From Sphingomonas arenae (lineage in GTDB: Bacteria > Pseudomonadota > Alphaproteobacteria > Sphingomonadales > Sphingomonadaceae), in NCBI RefSeq assembly GCF_016924655.1, contig NZ_JAFFJU010000002.1, positions 124,001 through 188,000 of the forward strand: 64,000 nucleotides of DNA. Direction: 5' to 3'. Every line of letters begins with the position of its first letter. Position 1 is the first letter of the stretch. The notes beneath the pieces were generated by a model. The model was not told the DNA's origin. It was given only the letters and a program-made list of their open reading frames with translations, and did not search any database. Shown here in pieces: positions 28,905 through 36,251 of the stretch. Made by a program: the position numbers and the translations under genes.

Positions 28905-29210
28905 TTACAACAACCGATAAGGCGCCGGATCACCCAGTTCGGCGATCAGGCTGCGGCGAGCTTCGTTGTGGCAGGCTTTAAACAGGGCGGGCAGGTCGAC
29001 GGCCTCGTCCGGGTGGCGCTCGGCGAGGTCGGCCAGCAGGCCCTCATCGTCCTGCCGGATGGTGGCGCGGGCCAGCGCCTCCGGCTCCTCGCCCAACCGC
29101 TCCGCCAGCAGCGCGAAGCTGCGGGCGCGTAGGCGGAAGGCAAAGTCCATCAACCGCGCGGACTCCCGCTCCTCTTTCTTCAGCAACGCCCCGCGCAGGT
29201 CCCAAACCAT
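28905..29210 (-). CDS. small hypothetical protein
   Basis: About 101 residues from ATG 29210 (a start at 29237 is possible). It is rich in Ala, Leu, Arg and Glu and probably all-helical (ARLMDFAFRLRARSFALLAERLG, EGLLADLAERHPDEAVDLPALF), without signal peptide or membrane segment. I recognise no family. Codon use fits the high-GC chromosome, unlike the block before it. Confidence 0.55.
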   Translation of the reverse strand: MVWDLRGALLKKEERESARLMDFAFRLRARSFALLAERLGEEPEALARATIRQDDEGLLADLAERHPDEAVDLPALFKACHNEARRSLIAELGDPAPYRLL

Positions 29211-29328
29211 GCCGGCAAGATGGGACGCGCACCCCACACGCGCAATCGGCTACCGTCCAACGTCCGCATGGCACCGCGCCCGCGAAGCCGGCATCCTTTA
29301 CATCGTTCGCTTGTCAGGGAGGCTCCTC

Positions 29329-29643
29329 ATGATCCGCGCCAAACTCATCCTCGCTGCCGCCGCCGTCGCCGCGACGTCGGCGGCCTCGGCTTCGACTCCG
29401 GAGGCATGGGCGCAGCTTGACCGCCAGGTGACCCGCGCCTGCCTCAACGCCGCCGGCCTCACCCGCGCCAGGATCATCCCCGACAAGGCCAGCTTCTCCG
29501 ACCGCGTGCCGGTCGAGCTCCGCATCGTCGAAGGCTACAATCGCGGGGGCGTGGTGGACGTGAAGCTCTGCGCCTACGATCGCCGCACCCGGCGCGCGAC
29601 CACCGTCGAGGGCGTAGGCCGGCTGGGCGTGAACCGGCGATAG
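29329..29643 (+). CDS. small exported protein of unknown function
   Basis: 104 residues with a signal peptide (MIRAKLILAAAAVAATSAASA). The mature part has two cysteines (TRACLNA and KLCAYD), which could form one disulfide in the periplasm, and ends in a basic stretch with GVGRLGVNRR. No family is recognised. ATG 29329 was chosen because the signal peptide begins there and GGGAGG lies in front of it. Confidence 0.6.
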   Translation: MIRAKLILAAAAVAATSAASASTPEAWAQLDRQVTRACLNAAGLTRARIIPDKASFSDRVPVELRIVEGYNRGGVVDVKLCAYDRRTRRATTVEGVGRLGVNRR

Positions 29644-29798
29644 CCGGGCCAAAGTTCGCCCCATTCGATCCGCGCCGAACCAAGCCCTCTCAGCGCAGAC
29701 ACACGGGTCCGCAGCCCCGCCGAATGCGCTAACTCGCACGCGGCAGGCAAAGCTGCTATGTTTCCCCGGTCGGAATTGCCCACTCAGGGGAGGCAAGC

Positions 29799-30209
29799 AT
29801 GCGACGCTCCATCCTATCCACCACGTTGGTTTGCGTGATCGCACTCGCCGGCTGTCGGGAGTCCGCGCCCCGGCAGGAGGGCCTCGAACAACGGGTCGTG
29901 GCCCTGGAACAGCAGAACCGTGACCTCCGCATGAAGATGGCCGCCAGCCAGAGCCTGCTCGGCGGCCGGACGGGCCTGGAGAACTTCTTCGATGCGCCGG
30001 AGTTCTGGGAATGCACCTACGACAGCGGCTGGTCCGACTGTGCGTCGCGCTGCACCAAGCAGACTCGCGCAGGTTACCAGGCTTGCCTCAGCCGCCATCC
30101 AGAAGGACCGGCCCGGCAGCAATGCGTGACGGAGAACGCGCAGCGCGGCTCCGCCTGCCTGAACGCGTGTCCCAAGCAGACGAACCCGATCAGCCCGCCG
30201 GGCTGCTGA
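29799..30209 (+). CDS. putative lipoprotein with coiled coil and cysteine-rich domain
   Basis: 136 residues. The N-terminus is a lipoprotein signal (MRRSILSTTLVCVIALAGC) with lipobox LAGC, so it should be anchored in the envelope. A short coiled coil follows (EQRVVALEQQNRDLRMKM). The C-terminal 70 residues hold seven cysteines (WECTYDSGWSDCASRC, YQACL, QQCV, SACLNAC, closing GC), suggesting disulfide bonding in the periplasm. No named family. A GGGGAGG ribosome binding site precedes the ATG. Confidence 0.65.
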   Translation: MRRSILSTTLVCVIALAGCRESAPRQEGLEQRVVALEQQNRDLRMKMAASQSLLGGRTGLENFFDAPEFWECTYDSGWSDCASRCTKQTRAGYQACLSRHPEGPARQQCVTENAQRGSACLNACPKQTNPISPPGC

Positions 30210-30311
30210 TCACAGCCGCCTGGCTTGAGTTCGTTCCACCCCGCTCATCGGGGTAACCGATGACCCATGCCCCGCGCAGCACGCATCCTGCTGCGGGCAC
30301 GGCTCGCAACG

Positions 30312-31016
30312 TCAGCCCTGCGGCACTCCCGCGGCTCGTCCCGCCGCCCGTCCGAACGGACCCGACTGCCCGGCCACCCCGATGATTTTCGCCACGGCCA
30401 TTCGCAGCTCCGCCGGCGTATCGTCCGCAAACACCTCGGCATAGCCGATGCCCGCGCGCCGCAGCGCTTCCTTCTTCACCGCGTCCCGGGCGGCGGCCGT
30501 GCCCTGGTGATGGCCCTGCCCCTGGTACTCGATCGCGTGCCGGGGCTTCATCTCCGCATCGACCAGCAGGAAGTCGACCCGCTTGGCGTTGATCGTGTTG
30601 AACGCCTCCGTGCTGTCCGCGTCCAGCACCTCGCCCAGGCTGACCTGGGCCATGACGTGCCATCCGGGCGCCAGCTCCCTGACGATCGGCTCCAGCGCGG
30701 CGAACACCCGGCCTTCGCCCCGGTTCAACAGCCGCTTGGCCCTGAACTCGGCGCCCATGACCGTCCGCAACTGGTCCGCGGCGTCGGGCATGCGTGAGGA
30801 CGTGGGCAGCGGATCGTGGCGGGGCGTGAAGCCGGGCCTCGGCCCCCGCCTCCCACGCTCAACCCACTCGCCCCGCGCCTTCTTGCGCGCCTTCCACGCC
30901 TCGCGACGTTGCTTGCTGACGATCTGTTCGATGGTCATCCCGAACAGCGCGCCGACGAACAGGACGGCGGCGAGCGACAGGGGCTTGTCGATGAGGGCGA
31001 GGATCTCCGGAGGCAT
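30312..31016 (-). CDS. DUF2726 domain protein with N-terminal membrane helix
   Basis: 234 residues. One membrane helix lies near the start (LSLAAVLFVGALFGMTIEQIV), a basic linker follows, and the DUF2726 domain covers about residues 85-220: KRLLNRGEGRVFAALEPIV, then AKRVDFLLVDAEMKPRHAIEY and KKEALRRAGIGYAEV. The Asp of VDFLL and the Glu of AIEYQG fit a PD-(D/E)XK-like nuclease core with the usual Lys replaced by Gln, so activity is doubtful. The function of the family is unknown. A truncated copy of its 3' end lies 2.2 kb away at 28132-28290. Confidence 0.75.
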   Translation of the reverse strand: MPPEILALIDKPLSLAAVLFVGALFGMTIEQIVSKQRREAWKARKKARGEWVERGRRGPRPGFTPRHDPLPTSSRMPDAADQLRTVMGAEFRAKRLLNRGEGRVFAALEPIVRELAPGWHVMAQVSLGEVLDADSTEAFNTINAKRVDFLLVDAEMKPRHAIEYQGQGHHQGTAAARDAVKKEALRRAGIGYAEVFADDTPAELRMAVAKIIGVAGQSGPFGRAAGRAAGVPQG

Positions 31017-31118
31017 CCGCCAAGGCTATCGCGAGACACTTACCTCGCGGTTACCGGGCGGCTCGGCGGTAGGAACCGAATTGCGTCCCATGCGCTCCAC
31101 TCCCGTAGGAGAATCAGC

Positions 31119-31208
31119 ATGTTACGTCGTCTCTTGTTCACCGTTGGCATCGGCTATCTGATGCGCCGCCTCACCGGCCGCGGCCGCCGTGCGGGCTTCC
31201 GCTACTAG
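31119..31208 (+). CDS. 29-residue basic, partly hydrophobic small protein
   Basis: The ORF starts with ATG behind a strong Shine-Dalgarno (TAGGAGA) and encodes MLRRLLFTVGIGYLMRRLTG plus a basic tail. It could be an amphipathic or membrane-associated micropeptide. GGAAC (31072-31076), 16 bases, CGCT resembles an EcfG-type general stress promoter (consensus GGAAC-N16/17-CGTT) with one mismatch. Whether it is really translated cannot be judged from sequence alone. Confidence 0.45.
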   Translation: MLRRLLFTVGIGYLMRRLTGRGRRAGFRY

Positions 31209-31226
31209 GCTGCAAATGGCGGGAGG

Positions 31227-32174
31227 TCAGGCCAGCTTGATCTCCCGCAGCCGCTCCAGCAGGTAGTCGTGGCTGCTGATCGGTGGCCACTTCGGCTCCT
31301 CGCCAGCCGGCACCGTGCCCGGCAGCGCCTCGATCATGAAGTCGGGGCGGAAGTGCAGGAAGAAGGGCATGGAATAGCGCGCATGGCTCGCCCGGTCCGG
31401 CGCGGGGTTCACGACCCGATGCGAGGTCGAGCGCAGCTTGCCGTTAGTCAGCCGCTGCAGCATGTCGCCGATGTTGATGACCAGCTCGCCCGGCTTGGGT
31501 GAGACCGGGATCCAGCGGCCGTCCCGCGTCAGCAGCTCCAGCCCCGCCTCCTCCGCGCCGAGAAGCAGCGTGATCGTATTGATATCCTCGTGCGCCCCCG
31601 CGCGGATGTGCTCGCCGGTCGGCTCCGGCTGCGGCGGGTAGTGGAGCAGGCGCATGACGCTGTTTCCGTCGCGTACCGTGTCGGCGAAGTAGTTCTCGTC
31701 CACACCCAGGTAGCGGGCGATGGCGGACAGGATCTTCAGGCCGGTACGGTCGAAGGTGGCGTAGAGTTCCTGGAAGGTCTCGCGGAACCCCGGCACCTCC
31801 TTGGGCCAGACGTTGGGCGGCATGACTTCGGAGAACGGATGTCCCTCCGGCAGGTCGCGGCCGACGTGCCAGAACTCTTTCAGATCATGCGCCTTGTGTC
31901 CCTTCGCCGTCTCAATCCCGAACGGCGTGTAGCCACGCGCACCGCCCTGCCCGAGCGCATACTTGCGCTTGGTTTCCTCCGGCAGCGCGAAGAACGCCTT
32001 TGCCTTCTCCTCCGCCCGCGCGATCAGCTCCTGCGGGATGCCATGGTCAGCGATAACGGCGAAGCCATACTCCTCGAAGCTGCGGCCCAGTTCCTGGGCG
32101 AAGGAGTCGCGGTCGAGGTCGGCCCTGGCGAGGGACACGGAAGCAATGGTGTCGGCGGTGAGAAGGTCGGTCAT
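31227..32174 (-). CDS. isopenicillin-N-synthase-like 2OG-Fe(II) oxygenase
   Basis: A 315-residue cytoplasmic dioxygenase. The N-terminal DIOX_N part has FEEYGFAVIADHGIPQELI; the jelly-roll core has the iron ligands His and Asp in GAHEDINTITLLL and His in STSHRVVNP, and the 2-oxoglutarate Arg in ARYSMPFFLH. Such enzymes use 2-oxoglutarate and oxygen for hydroxylation or ring chemistry; the substrate cannot be told. ATG 32174 gives the normal MTDLLTADTIASV start. A dispersed palindromic repeat lies directly upstream. Confidence 0.88.
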   Translation of the reverse strand: MTDLLTADTIASVSLARADLDRDSFAQELGRSFEEYGFAVIADHGIPQELIARAEEKAKAFFALPEETKRKYALGQGGARGYTPFGIETAKGHKAHDLKEFWHVGRDLPEGHPFSEVMPPNVWPKEVPGFRETFQELYATFDRTGLKILSAIARYLGVDENYFADTVRDGNSVMRLLHYPPQPEPTGEHIRAGAHEDINTITLLLGAEEAGLELLTRDGRWIPVSPKPGELVINIGDMLQRLTNGKLRSTSHRVVNPAPDRASHARYSMPFFLHFRPDFMIEALPGTVPAGEEPKWPPISSHDYLLERLREIKLA

Positions 32175-32192
32175 GCAAGAAATCCGCTCATG

Positions 32193-32294
32193 CTGAGTAG
32201 CCACTGAGCGAAGACGAAGTGGCGTATCGAAGCATGTCCTCGATACGGGCCCTCGGCTCCGCTAGCTCCGCTCAGCCTGTACTCAGGACAAGCG
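32193..32294. repeat. palindromic intergenic repeat, second copy of TGAGTAG/GTATCGA type
   Basis: CTGAGTAG (32193-32200) pairs with the TACTCAG at 32280-32286, and inside it GTATCGA (32224-32230) pairs with TCGATAC (32240-32246). It shares words with the copy at 5511-5581. The right end, ACTCAGGACAAGC, also resembles the TGTCCTGAGC repeat seen at 50054. Confidence 0.7.
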
Positions 32295-32314
32295 GCAAAT
32301 GGAATTGCGCTGGA

Positions 32315-33604
32315 TCAAGCCGGCAGCATGATCCCGGCCAGCGCCGCGCTCATCAGGTTGGCGAGGCTGCCCGCGATGAGCGCCCTGATACCCAGCTTGG
32401 CGATTACCGGCCGCTGGTTCGGAGCCAATCCGCCCGTCACGGCCATCTGGATCGCGATCGACGAGAAGTTGGCAAAGCCGCACAGCGCAAAGGTCACGAT
32501 CGCCCGGCTGCGATCGCTCAAAACGGCCGCGGAACCCTGCGCGTTGCCGAGGTCGATGAACGCCACGAACTCGTTGAGCACGATCTTGGTCCCGAACAGC
32601 CCACCTGCGACGCCGGCCTCGTTCCAGGGCACGCCGATCAGGAACATGAACGGCTGGAAGATGTAACCGACCAGCCGCTGAAAGCTCAGTCCCTCGACCC
32701 CGACCAGGTTGCCAGCCCCGCCGAGCAAGCCGTTCGCCAGCGCGACGAGCGCCACGAATGCCAGCACCATGGCGCCTACGGCCACCGCCAGCTTGACGCC
32801 GGTCTGCGCGCCCTGTGCCGCGGCCATGATGATGTTGGCCGGCCGCTCGCCCTCCTCGAAGGTCTCGGCGATCTCCACCGTCTCGGCCGGCGGACCGGCC
32901 GTTGCGACAGCGTCGGCATCACTTGGCGCAGGCACGGGCTCGCGCGGGTCGGGCATGATGATCTTGGCCATCAGGATGCCGCCGGGCGCCGACATGAAGG
33001 CCGCGGCGAGCAGGAAGGGCAGATAGCGCTCCCCGAGGAGGCTGGCGTAGGCCGCAAGGATCGTCCCCGCAACGCCCGCCATGCCGACCACCATCAGCGT
33101 GAACAGCTTGGCCGGAGGCAGAGCCGCGAGGTACGGCCGCACTACCAGAGGACTTTCCGACTGGCCGACGAAGATGTTCGCCGCTGATCCCAGCGCCTCG
33201 ACCCGGCCAACCCCCGTGATCCAGCCGATCGCACCGCCGACCCAGCGCACGACCCGCTGCATGATCCCGAGATAGTACAGGATCGAGACCAGCGCCGCGA
33301 AGAAGATGATTACCGGCAGCGCCCCCAGTGCGAAGGTGTTCCAGAGCGCCGGGTTGGCCTCCTTCGGTCCGAACAGGAAGGCGGTTCCTTGCGCCGCATA
33401 GCCGAGCAGGTTGGATACGCCCTGCGCCATCCCACCGATCGCCGCGCGGCCCCATGGCGTGTAGAGCACCAGGAACGCGATCGCCGCCTGCAGTGCGAAT
33501 GCCGCGCCGACTACTCGAAAGCGGATCGCCCGCTTGTCGCTCGACAGCAGAAAAGCGAGCAACAGGATGGCGGCGATGCCGACCAGGCCGAACAGCTGAT
33601 TCAT
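32315..33604 (-). CDS. NupC family concentrative nucleoside transporter
   Basis: A 429-residue inner-membrane protein that imports nucleosides with sodium or protons. Marks of the CNT family are the N-terminal gate domain, GQSESPLVVRPYLA near residue 155, the MSAPGGILMAKI stretch near 220, GTKIVLNEFVAFIDLG near 335 and CGFANFSSIAIQ near 382. An acidic loop at about 230-265 is family-variable. ATG 33604 begins at the first helix. The PfkB kinase two genes upstream on the same strand would suit the imported nucleoside if it is adenosine kinase. Confidence 0.93.
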   Translation of the reverse strand: MNQLFGLVGIAAILLLAFLLSSDKRAIRFRVVGAAFALQAAIAFLVLYTPWGRAAIGGMAQGVSNLLGYAAQGTAFLFGPKEANPALWNTFALGALPVIIFFAALVSILYYLGIMQRVVRWVGGAIGWITGVGRVEALGSAANIFVGQSESPLVVRPYLAALPPAKLFTLMVVGMAGVAGTILAAYASLLGERYLPFLLAAAFMSAPGGILMAKIIMPDPREPVPAPSDADAVATAGPPAETVEIAETFEEGERPANIIMAAAQGAQTGVKLAVAVGAMVLAFVALVALANGLLGGAGNLVGVEGLSFQRLVGYIFQPFMFLIGVPWNEAGVAGGLFGTKIVLNEFVAFIDLGNAQGSAAVLSDRSRAIVTFALCGFANFSSIAIQMAVTGGLAPNQRPVIAKLGIRALIAGSLANLMSAALAGIMLPA

Positions 33605-33626
33605 TCGTGTGAGGGCCTCCCCGCCC

Positions 33627-34199
33627 CTACCAGACCATGCCCTGCGTAGCGGCTGCTGCCGCCGCGTCCAGCCGGTCGATCGCTTCCGCCGGGGTGTGCG
33701 CCAGAAGCAACTGCTCACGCCGCGCCTCCGACAGGAACCCGCTGCCGCTGACATGGTCCATGAACAGGTCCAACCCGCGCCAGAAGCCATGCACGTCCAG
33801 CAGGCAGAAGGGCTTGGCGTGATAGCCGAGCGCATTCCAGGTCCACGCCTCAAACAGCTCGTCGAGCGTGCCAATACCGCCCGGCAGCGCGACGAAGCCG
33901 TCGCACAGCTCTGTCATCTTCGCCTTGCGCTCGTGCATGCCGGCAACCTGGTGAAGCTCGGTGAGTCCAGTATGCGCCACCTCCTTGTCGACCAGCGCGG
34001 CGGGGATCACCCCGTAAGCCTTGCCGCCGGCCTCGAGCACCGCGTCAGCCACCACGCCCATCAGGCCGAGCCGTCCGCCGCCGTAAACGAGGTCGATGTT
34101 CCGCGCGACCATCTCCTGCGCCAGGCTGCGCGCCATCTCTGCAAAAGTTGGGTCCGCGCCCATGGCAGAGCCGCAGTAGACGGCGAGGCGCTTGATCAT
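33627..34199 (-). CDS. LOG family nucleotide 5'-monophosphate nucleosidase (TIGR00730)
   Basis: A 190-residue Rossmann-like protein related to the plant cytokinin-activating LOG enzymes; it splits ribose phosphate from AMP-type nucleotides. Marks are VYCGSAMGADPTF near the start, YGGGRLGLMGVVADA (about 39-53) and the signature ALPGGIGTLDELFEAWTW (near 103-120), plus the MHERKAKM segment. It begins 22 bases upstream of the nucleoside transporter gene, so the two may share a transcript with a purine-salvage theme. Confidence 0.92.
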   Translation of the reverse strand: MIKRLAVYCGSAMGADPTFAEMARSLAQEMVARNIDLVYGGGRLGLMGVVADAVLEAGGKAYGVIPAALVDKEVAHTGLTELHQVAGMHERKAKMTELCDGFVALPGGIGTLDELFEAWTWNALGYHAKPFCLLDVHGFWRGLDLFMDHVSGSGFLSEARREQLLLAHTPAEAIDRLDAAAAAATQGMVW

Positions 34200-34323
34200 G
34201 CCCGACCTCCGTTCGGTCCGAGCGAACCCGAGGACCACCGCCGAGCGAAGCCAAGGCTCGGTCTCGTCTGCGCTCGACCTCGCGTCTCGACGTCGCTCGA
34301 AGCGAACGGAGCTAGTAGGCAGA

Positions 34324-35310
34324 TCACAGCTTCACCAGCTCCATTAGGTCCGCCACCGGCCGAGCACCGAAGTGTCCGATCACCTCCGCCGCAGCGATCC
34401 CACCCGTCAGCAGCTGCCGGTCGATGCCATGCCCCTTCGCCCGCGCAGCGAGGAAGCCGGCAGCGAACAGGTCCCCTGCGCCGGTCGTATCGATGACCTT
34501 CTGCACCTGCACGGCTGGCACGTCCGTTCGTGCACCCTGTTCAACCGCCAAGGCACCGCCGGCACCGCGTGTGATCACCAGAGTCGGCACTTTGTGGCGC
34601 AGTGCCGCGATCGCTCCATCCACATCCGCCGTGCGCGTCAGCATCATCGCCTCTTCCTCATTGGCGAAGAGCAGGTCGATGCCGCCACCTTGGATCATCG
34701 CGTTCAGCCCGTCTCGGCGACCGTCCAGGACTACGCTGTCCGAGACTGTGAATGCCACCTGGTTGCCGGCAGCATGGGCAATTTCGACGGCACGCATCAT
34801 CGCGCGCCTGGGAAGCTCCGGCCCGAACAGATATCCCTCGAGGTAGAGGATCGAAGCCTCCGCGATCCGTGTCTCGTCCAGCGCGTCGGGCGCAAGCTGG
34901 TGAGAGGCGCCGGGGCAAGTATTCATGGTGCGCTGGGCGTCGGGTGTGACCAGGATGAGGCACCGCCCCGTCGGCAGCTCACTATCCAGTGGCCGCGTCT
35001 CGAAGTCCACACCCAGCGCGCGGATATCGTGGGAGAAAATCTTGCCCAGCTGATCGTTCGCGACCTGCCCGATGAAGCCCGCGCGACCACCCATCGCGGC
35101 CACTCCGGCCATGGTGTTCGCCGCCGATCCGCCGCTCGTCTCCCGCGCCGATCCCATCTGATCGTAGAGGCGATCGGCCTCGACCGGACTCAGCAGCTGC
35201 ATGGAGCCCTTCGGAAGCCCATGCGCCTGCAGGAAGTCGTTATCGCACGTGGCGATGACGTCGACGATGGCGTCGCCGATGGCGATGATGTCCAGGCTGC
35301 GGGAGGTCAC
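34324..35310 (-). CDS. PfkB family kinase, probable adenosine kinase
   Basis: A 328-residue ribokinase-fold enzyme. The substrate-side motif GGSAANTMAGVAAMGGRAGFIGQV lies at about residues 59-82, and the catalytic ATP/anion-hole motif DTTGAGDLFAAGFLAA near 284-299 with Asp as base. The overall pattern follows alphaproteobacterial adenosine kinases, which make AMP from adenosine; other sugars cannot be excluded. It stands upstream of the LOG and NupC genes on the same strand, forming a likely nucleoside uptake and salvage group, with a 124-base gap after it. Confidence 0.87.
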   Translation of the reverse strand: MTSRSLDIIAIGDAIVDVIATCDNDFLQAHGLPKGSMQLLSPVEADRLYDQMGSARETSGGSAANTMAGVAAMGGRAGFIGQVANDQLGKIFSHDIRALGVDFETRPLDSELPTGRCLILVTPDAQRTMNTCPGASHQLAPDALDETRIAEASILYLEGYLFGPELPRRAMMRAVEIAHAAGNQVAFTVSDSVVLDGRRDGLNAMIQGGGIDLLFANEEEAMMLTRTADVDGAIAALRHKVPTLVITRGAGGALAVEQGARTDVPAVQVQKVIDTTGAGDLFAAGFLAARAKGHGIDRQLLTGGIAAAEVIGHFGARPVADLMELVKL

Positions 35311-35404
35311 GAGTCGGCGCGGTTAAGGTTCGCAAGCGATGCGGTCAATCCGCTGCCGTCGGCAGGCTTGCGCAATGCCGCAAACCCGTTACCCCACCGC
35401 CTCC

Positions 35405-36061
35405 ATGACGACCGACACCGCGCCGGCCCACGGCTTCATCTCCCGTTCCCTGTTCGCCTTCGCCATATTCTACGGCGGCATGGTCTGCATTGCGGGCGTG
35501 CTCGGCAACAAGCAGGTGGCGCTGGGACCCTTGGCGGTCGAAGCGGGAATCTTCGCCTTCCTGCTGCTGGTCGTCACGTCCAGTTCGGTGGCCGAGCTTC
35601 ACGGGCGGCAGACTGCCAACAGGCTGGTGCTGTGGGGCTTCGTCCCCCTGCTCGTGAGCCTGGCGTTGACGATCGTGGTTCTGGCAGTACCCGCGGCTGC
35701 GGAGATGGACCCGGCGCGACTGTCCGCGTTCGAAACGATGATGACGGGCACTCCGCGCATCTGGCTTGGCGGCATCATCGCCTATGGCGTCTCGACCTTC
35801 CTCAACGTGACCATCTTCACGCGCCTCAAGGGTCGTGAAGGGTCTCGCCTGCTGTGGCTTCGCTCCGCCGTGGCGAGCGTCCTGTCCCAGATCGTCGACA
35901 CGCTGATCTTCATCACCATCTCATTCTACGGCGTATTCCCGATCGGCGAGCTGCTCGTGGGGCAGATGCTCGCCAAGGTCGTGCTGTCGATTGTGCTCGT
36001 TCCGCCACTCATTTACATTTTTGTAGCTTTGGGGCGACGGCTGGATCTCAGCCCGGCTTGA
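35405..36061 (+). CDS. queuosine precursor transporter (YhhQ/VUT family)
   Basis: A 218-residue inner-membrane protein with six predicted helices. It imports 7-cyano-7-deazaguanine or 7-aminomethyl-7-deazaguanine for tRNA queuosine synthesis. Family marks are the ANKQVALGP-like stretch (GNKQVALGPLAVEAGIFAFLLL), SSSVAELHGRQTANRLV and, in the last third, VASVLSQIVDTLIFITISFYG. ATG 35405 was chosen; the frame stays open to 35339. It fits with tgt and queA at the left end of the window. An in-frame TGG/acidic insert is absent, so length is normal. Confidence 0.9.
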   Translation: MTTDTAPAHGFISRSLFAFAIFYGGMVCIAGVLGNKQVALGPLAVEAGIFAFLLLVVTSSSVAELHGRQTANRLVLWGFVPLLVSLALTIVVLAVPAAAEMDPARLSAFETMMTGTPRIWLGGIIAYGVSTFLNVTIFTRLKGREGSRLLWLRSAVASVLSQIVDTLIFITISFYGVFPIGELLVGQMLAKVVLSIVLVPPLIYIFVALGRRLDLSPA

Positions 36062-36150
36062 TTACCGTTCGCTAACCTGCTGTTAGCCCGCCCGAGTCGC
36101 GGGGGTGGCGACCGGCAAACGTGTCTTTTCCGCAACGTGGAACGAGCAAT

Positions 36151-36177
36151 GGGTGATCCCTCATGCGGGAGTCACCC
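36151..36177 (+). promoter_or_regulatory. leader hairpin upstream of the TonB-dependent receptor
   Basis: GGGTGA (36151-36156) pairs with TCACCC (36172-36177) and, inside, TCCC with GGGA (36157-36160 / 36167-36170), with one bulged base. It lies about 75 bases before the GTG of the receptor gene. There is no T run, so it is a structured leader or an operator rather than a plain terminator. Confidence 0.4.
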
Positions 36178-36251
36178 TGTCGTCTTATTCCAGCCCTAGC
36201 GACCCCTGCGCCTGACAATGAGTTCGGGTCTTCATCACATTGGGGTTCAAC

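Noticed and set aside
25800-31208. Whole 25.8-31.2 kb region as one mobile island.
   Set aside because: Only 25.8-28.8 kb looks different in base composition; the small genes after 28.9 kb have normal codon use and there are no attachment repeats or integrase.
34200-34323. Possible further repeat copy between the LOG and PfkB genes.
   Set aside because: Contains GTCTCGAC/GTCGCTCGAAGC-like words but no clear palindrome or shared core with the three repeat types.
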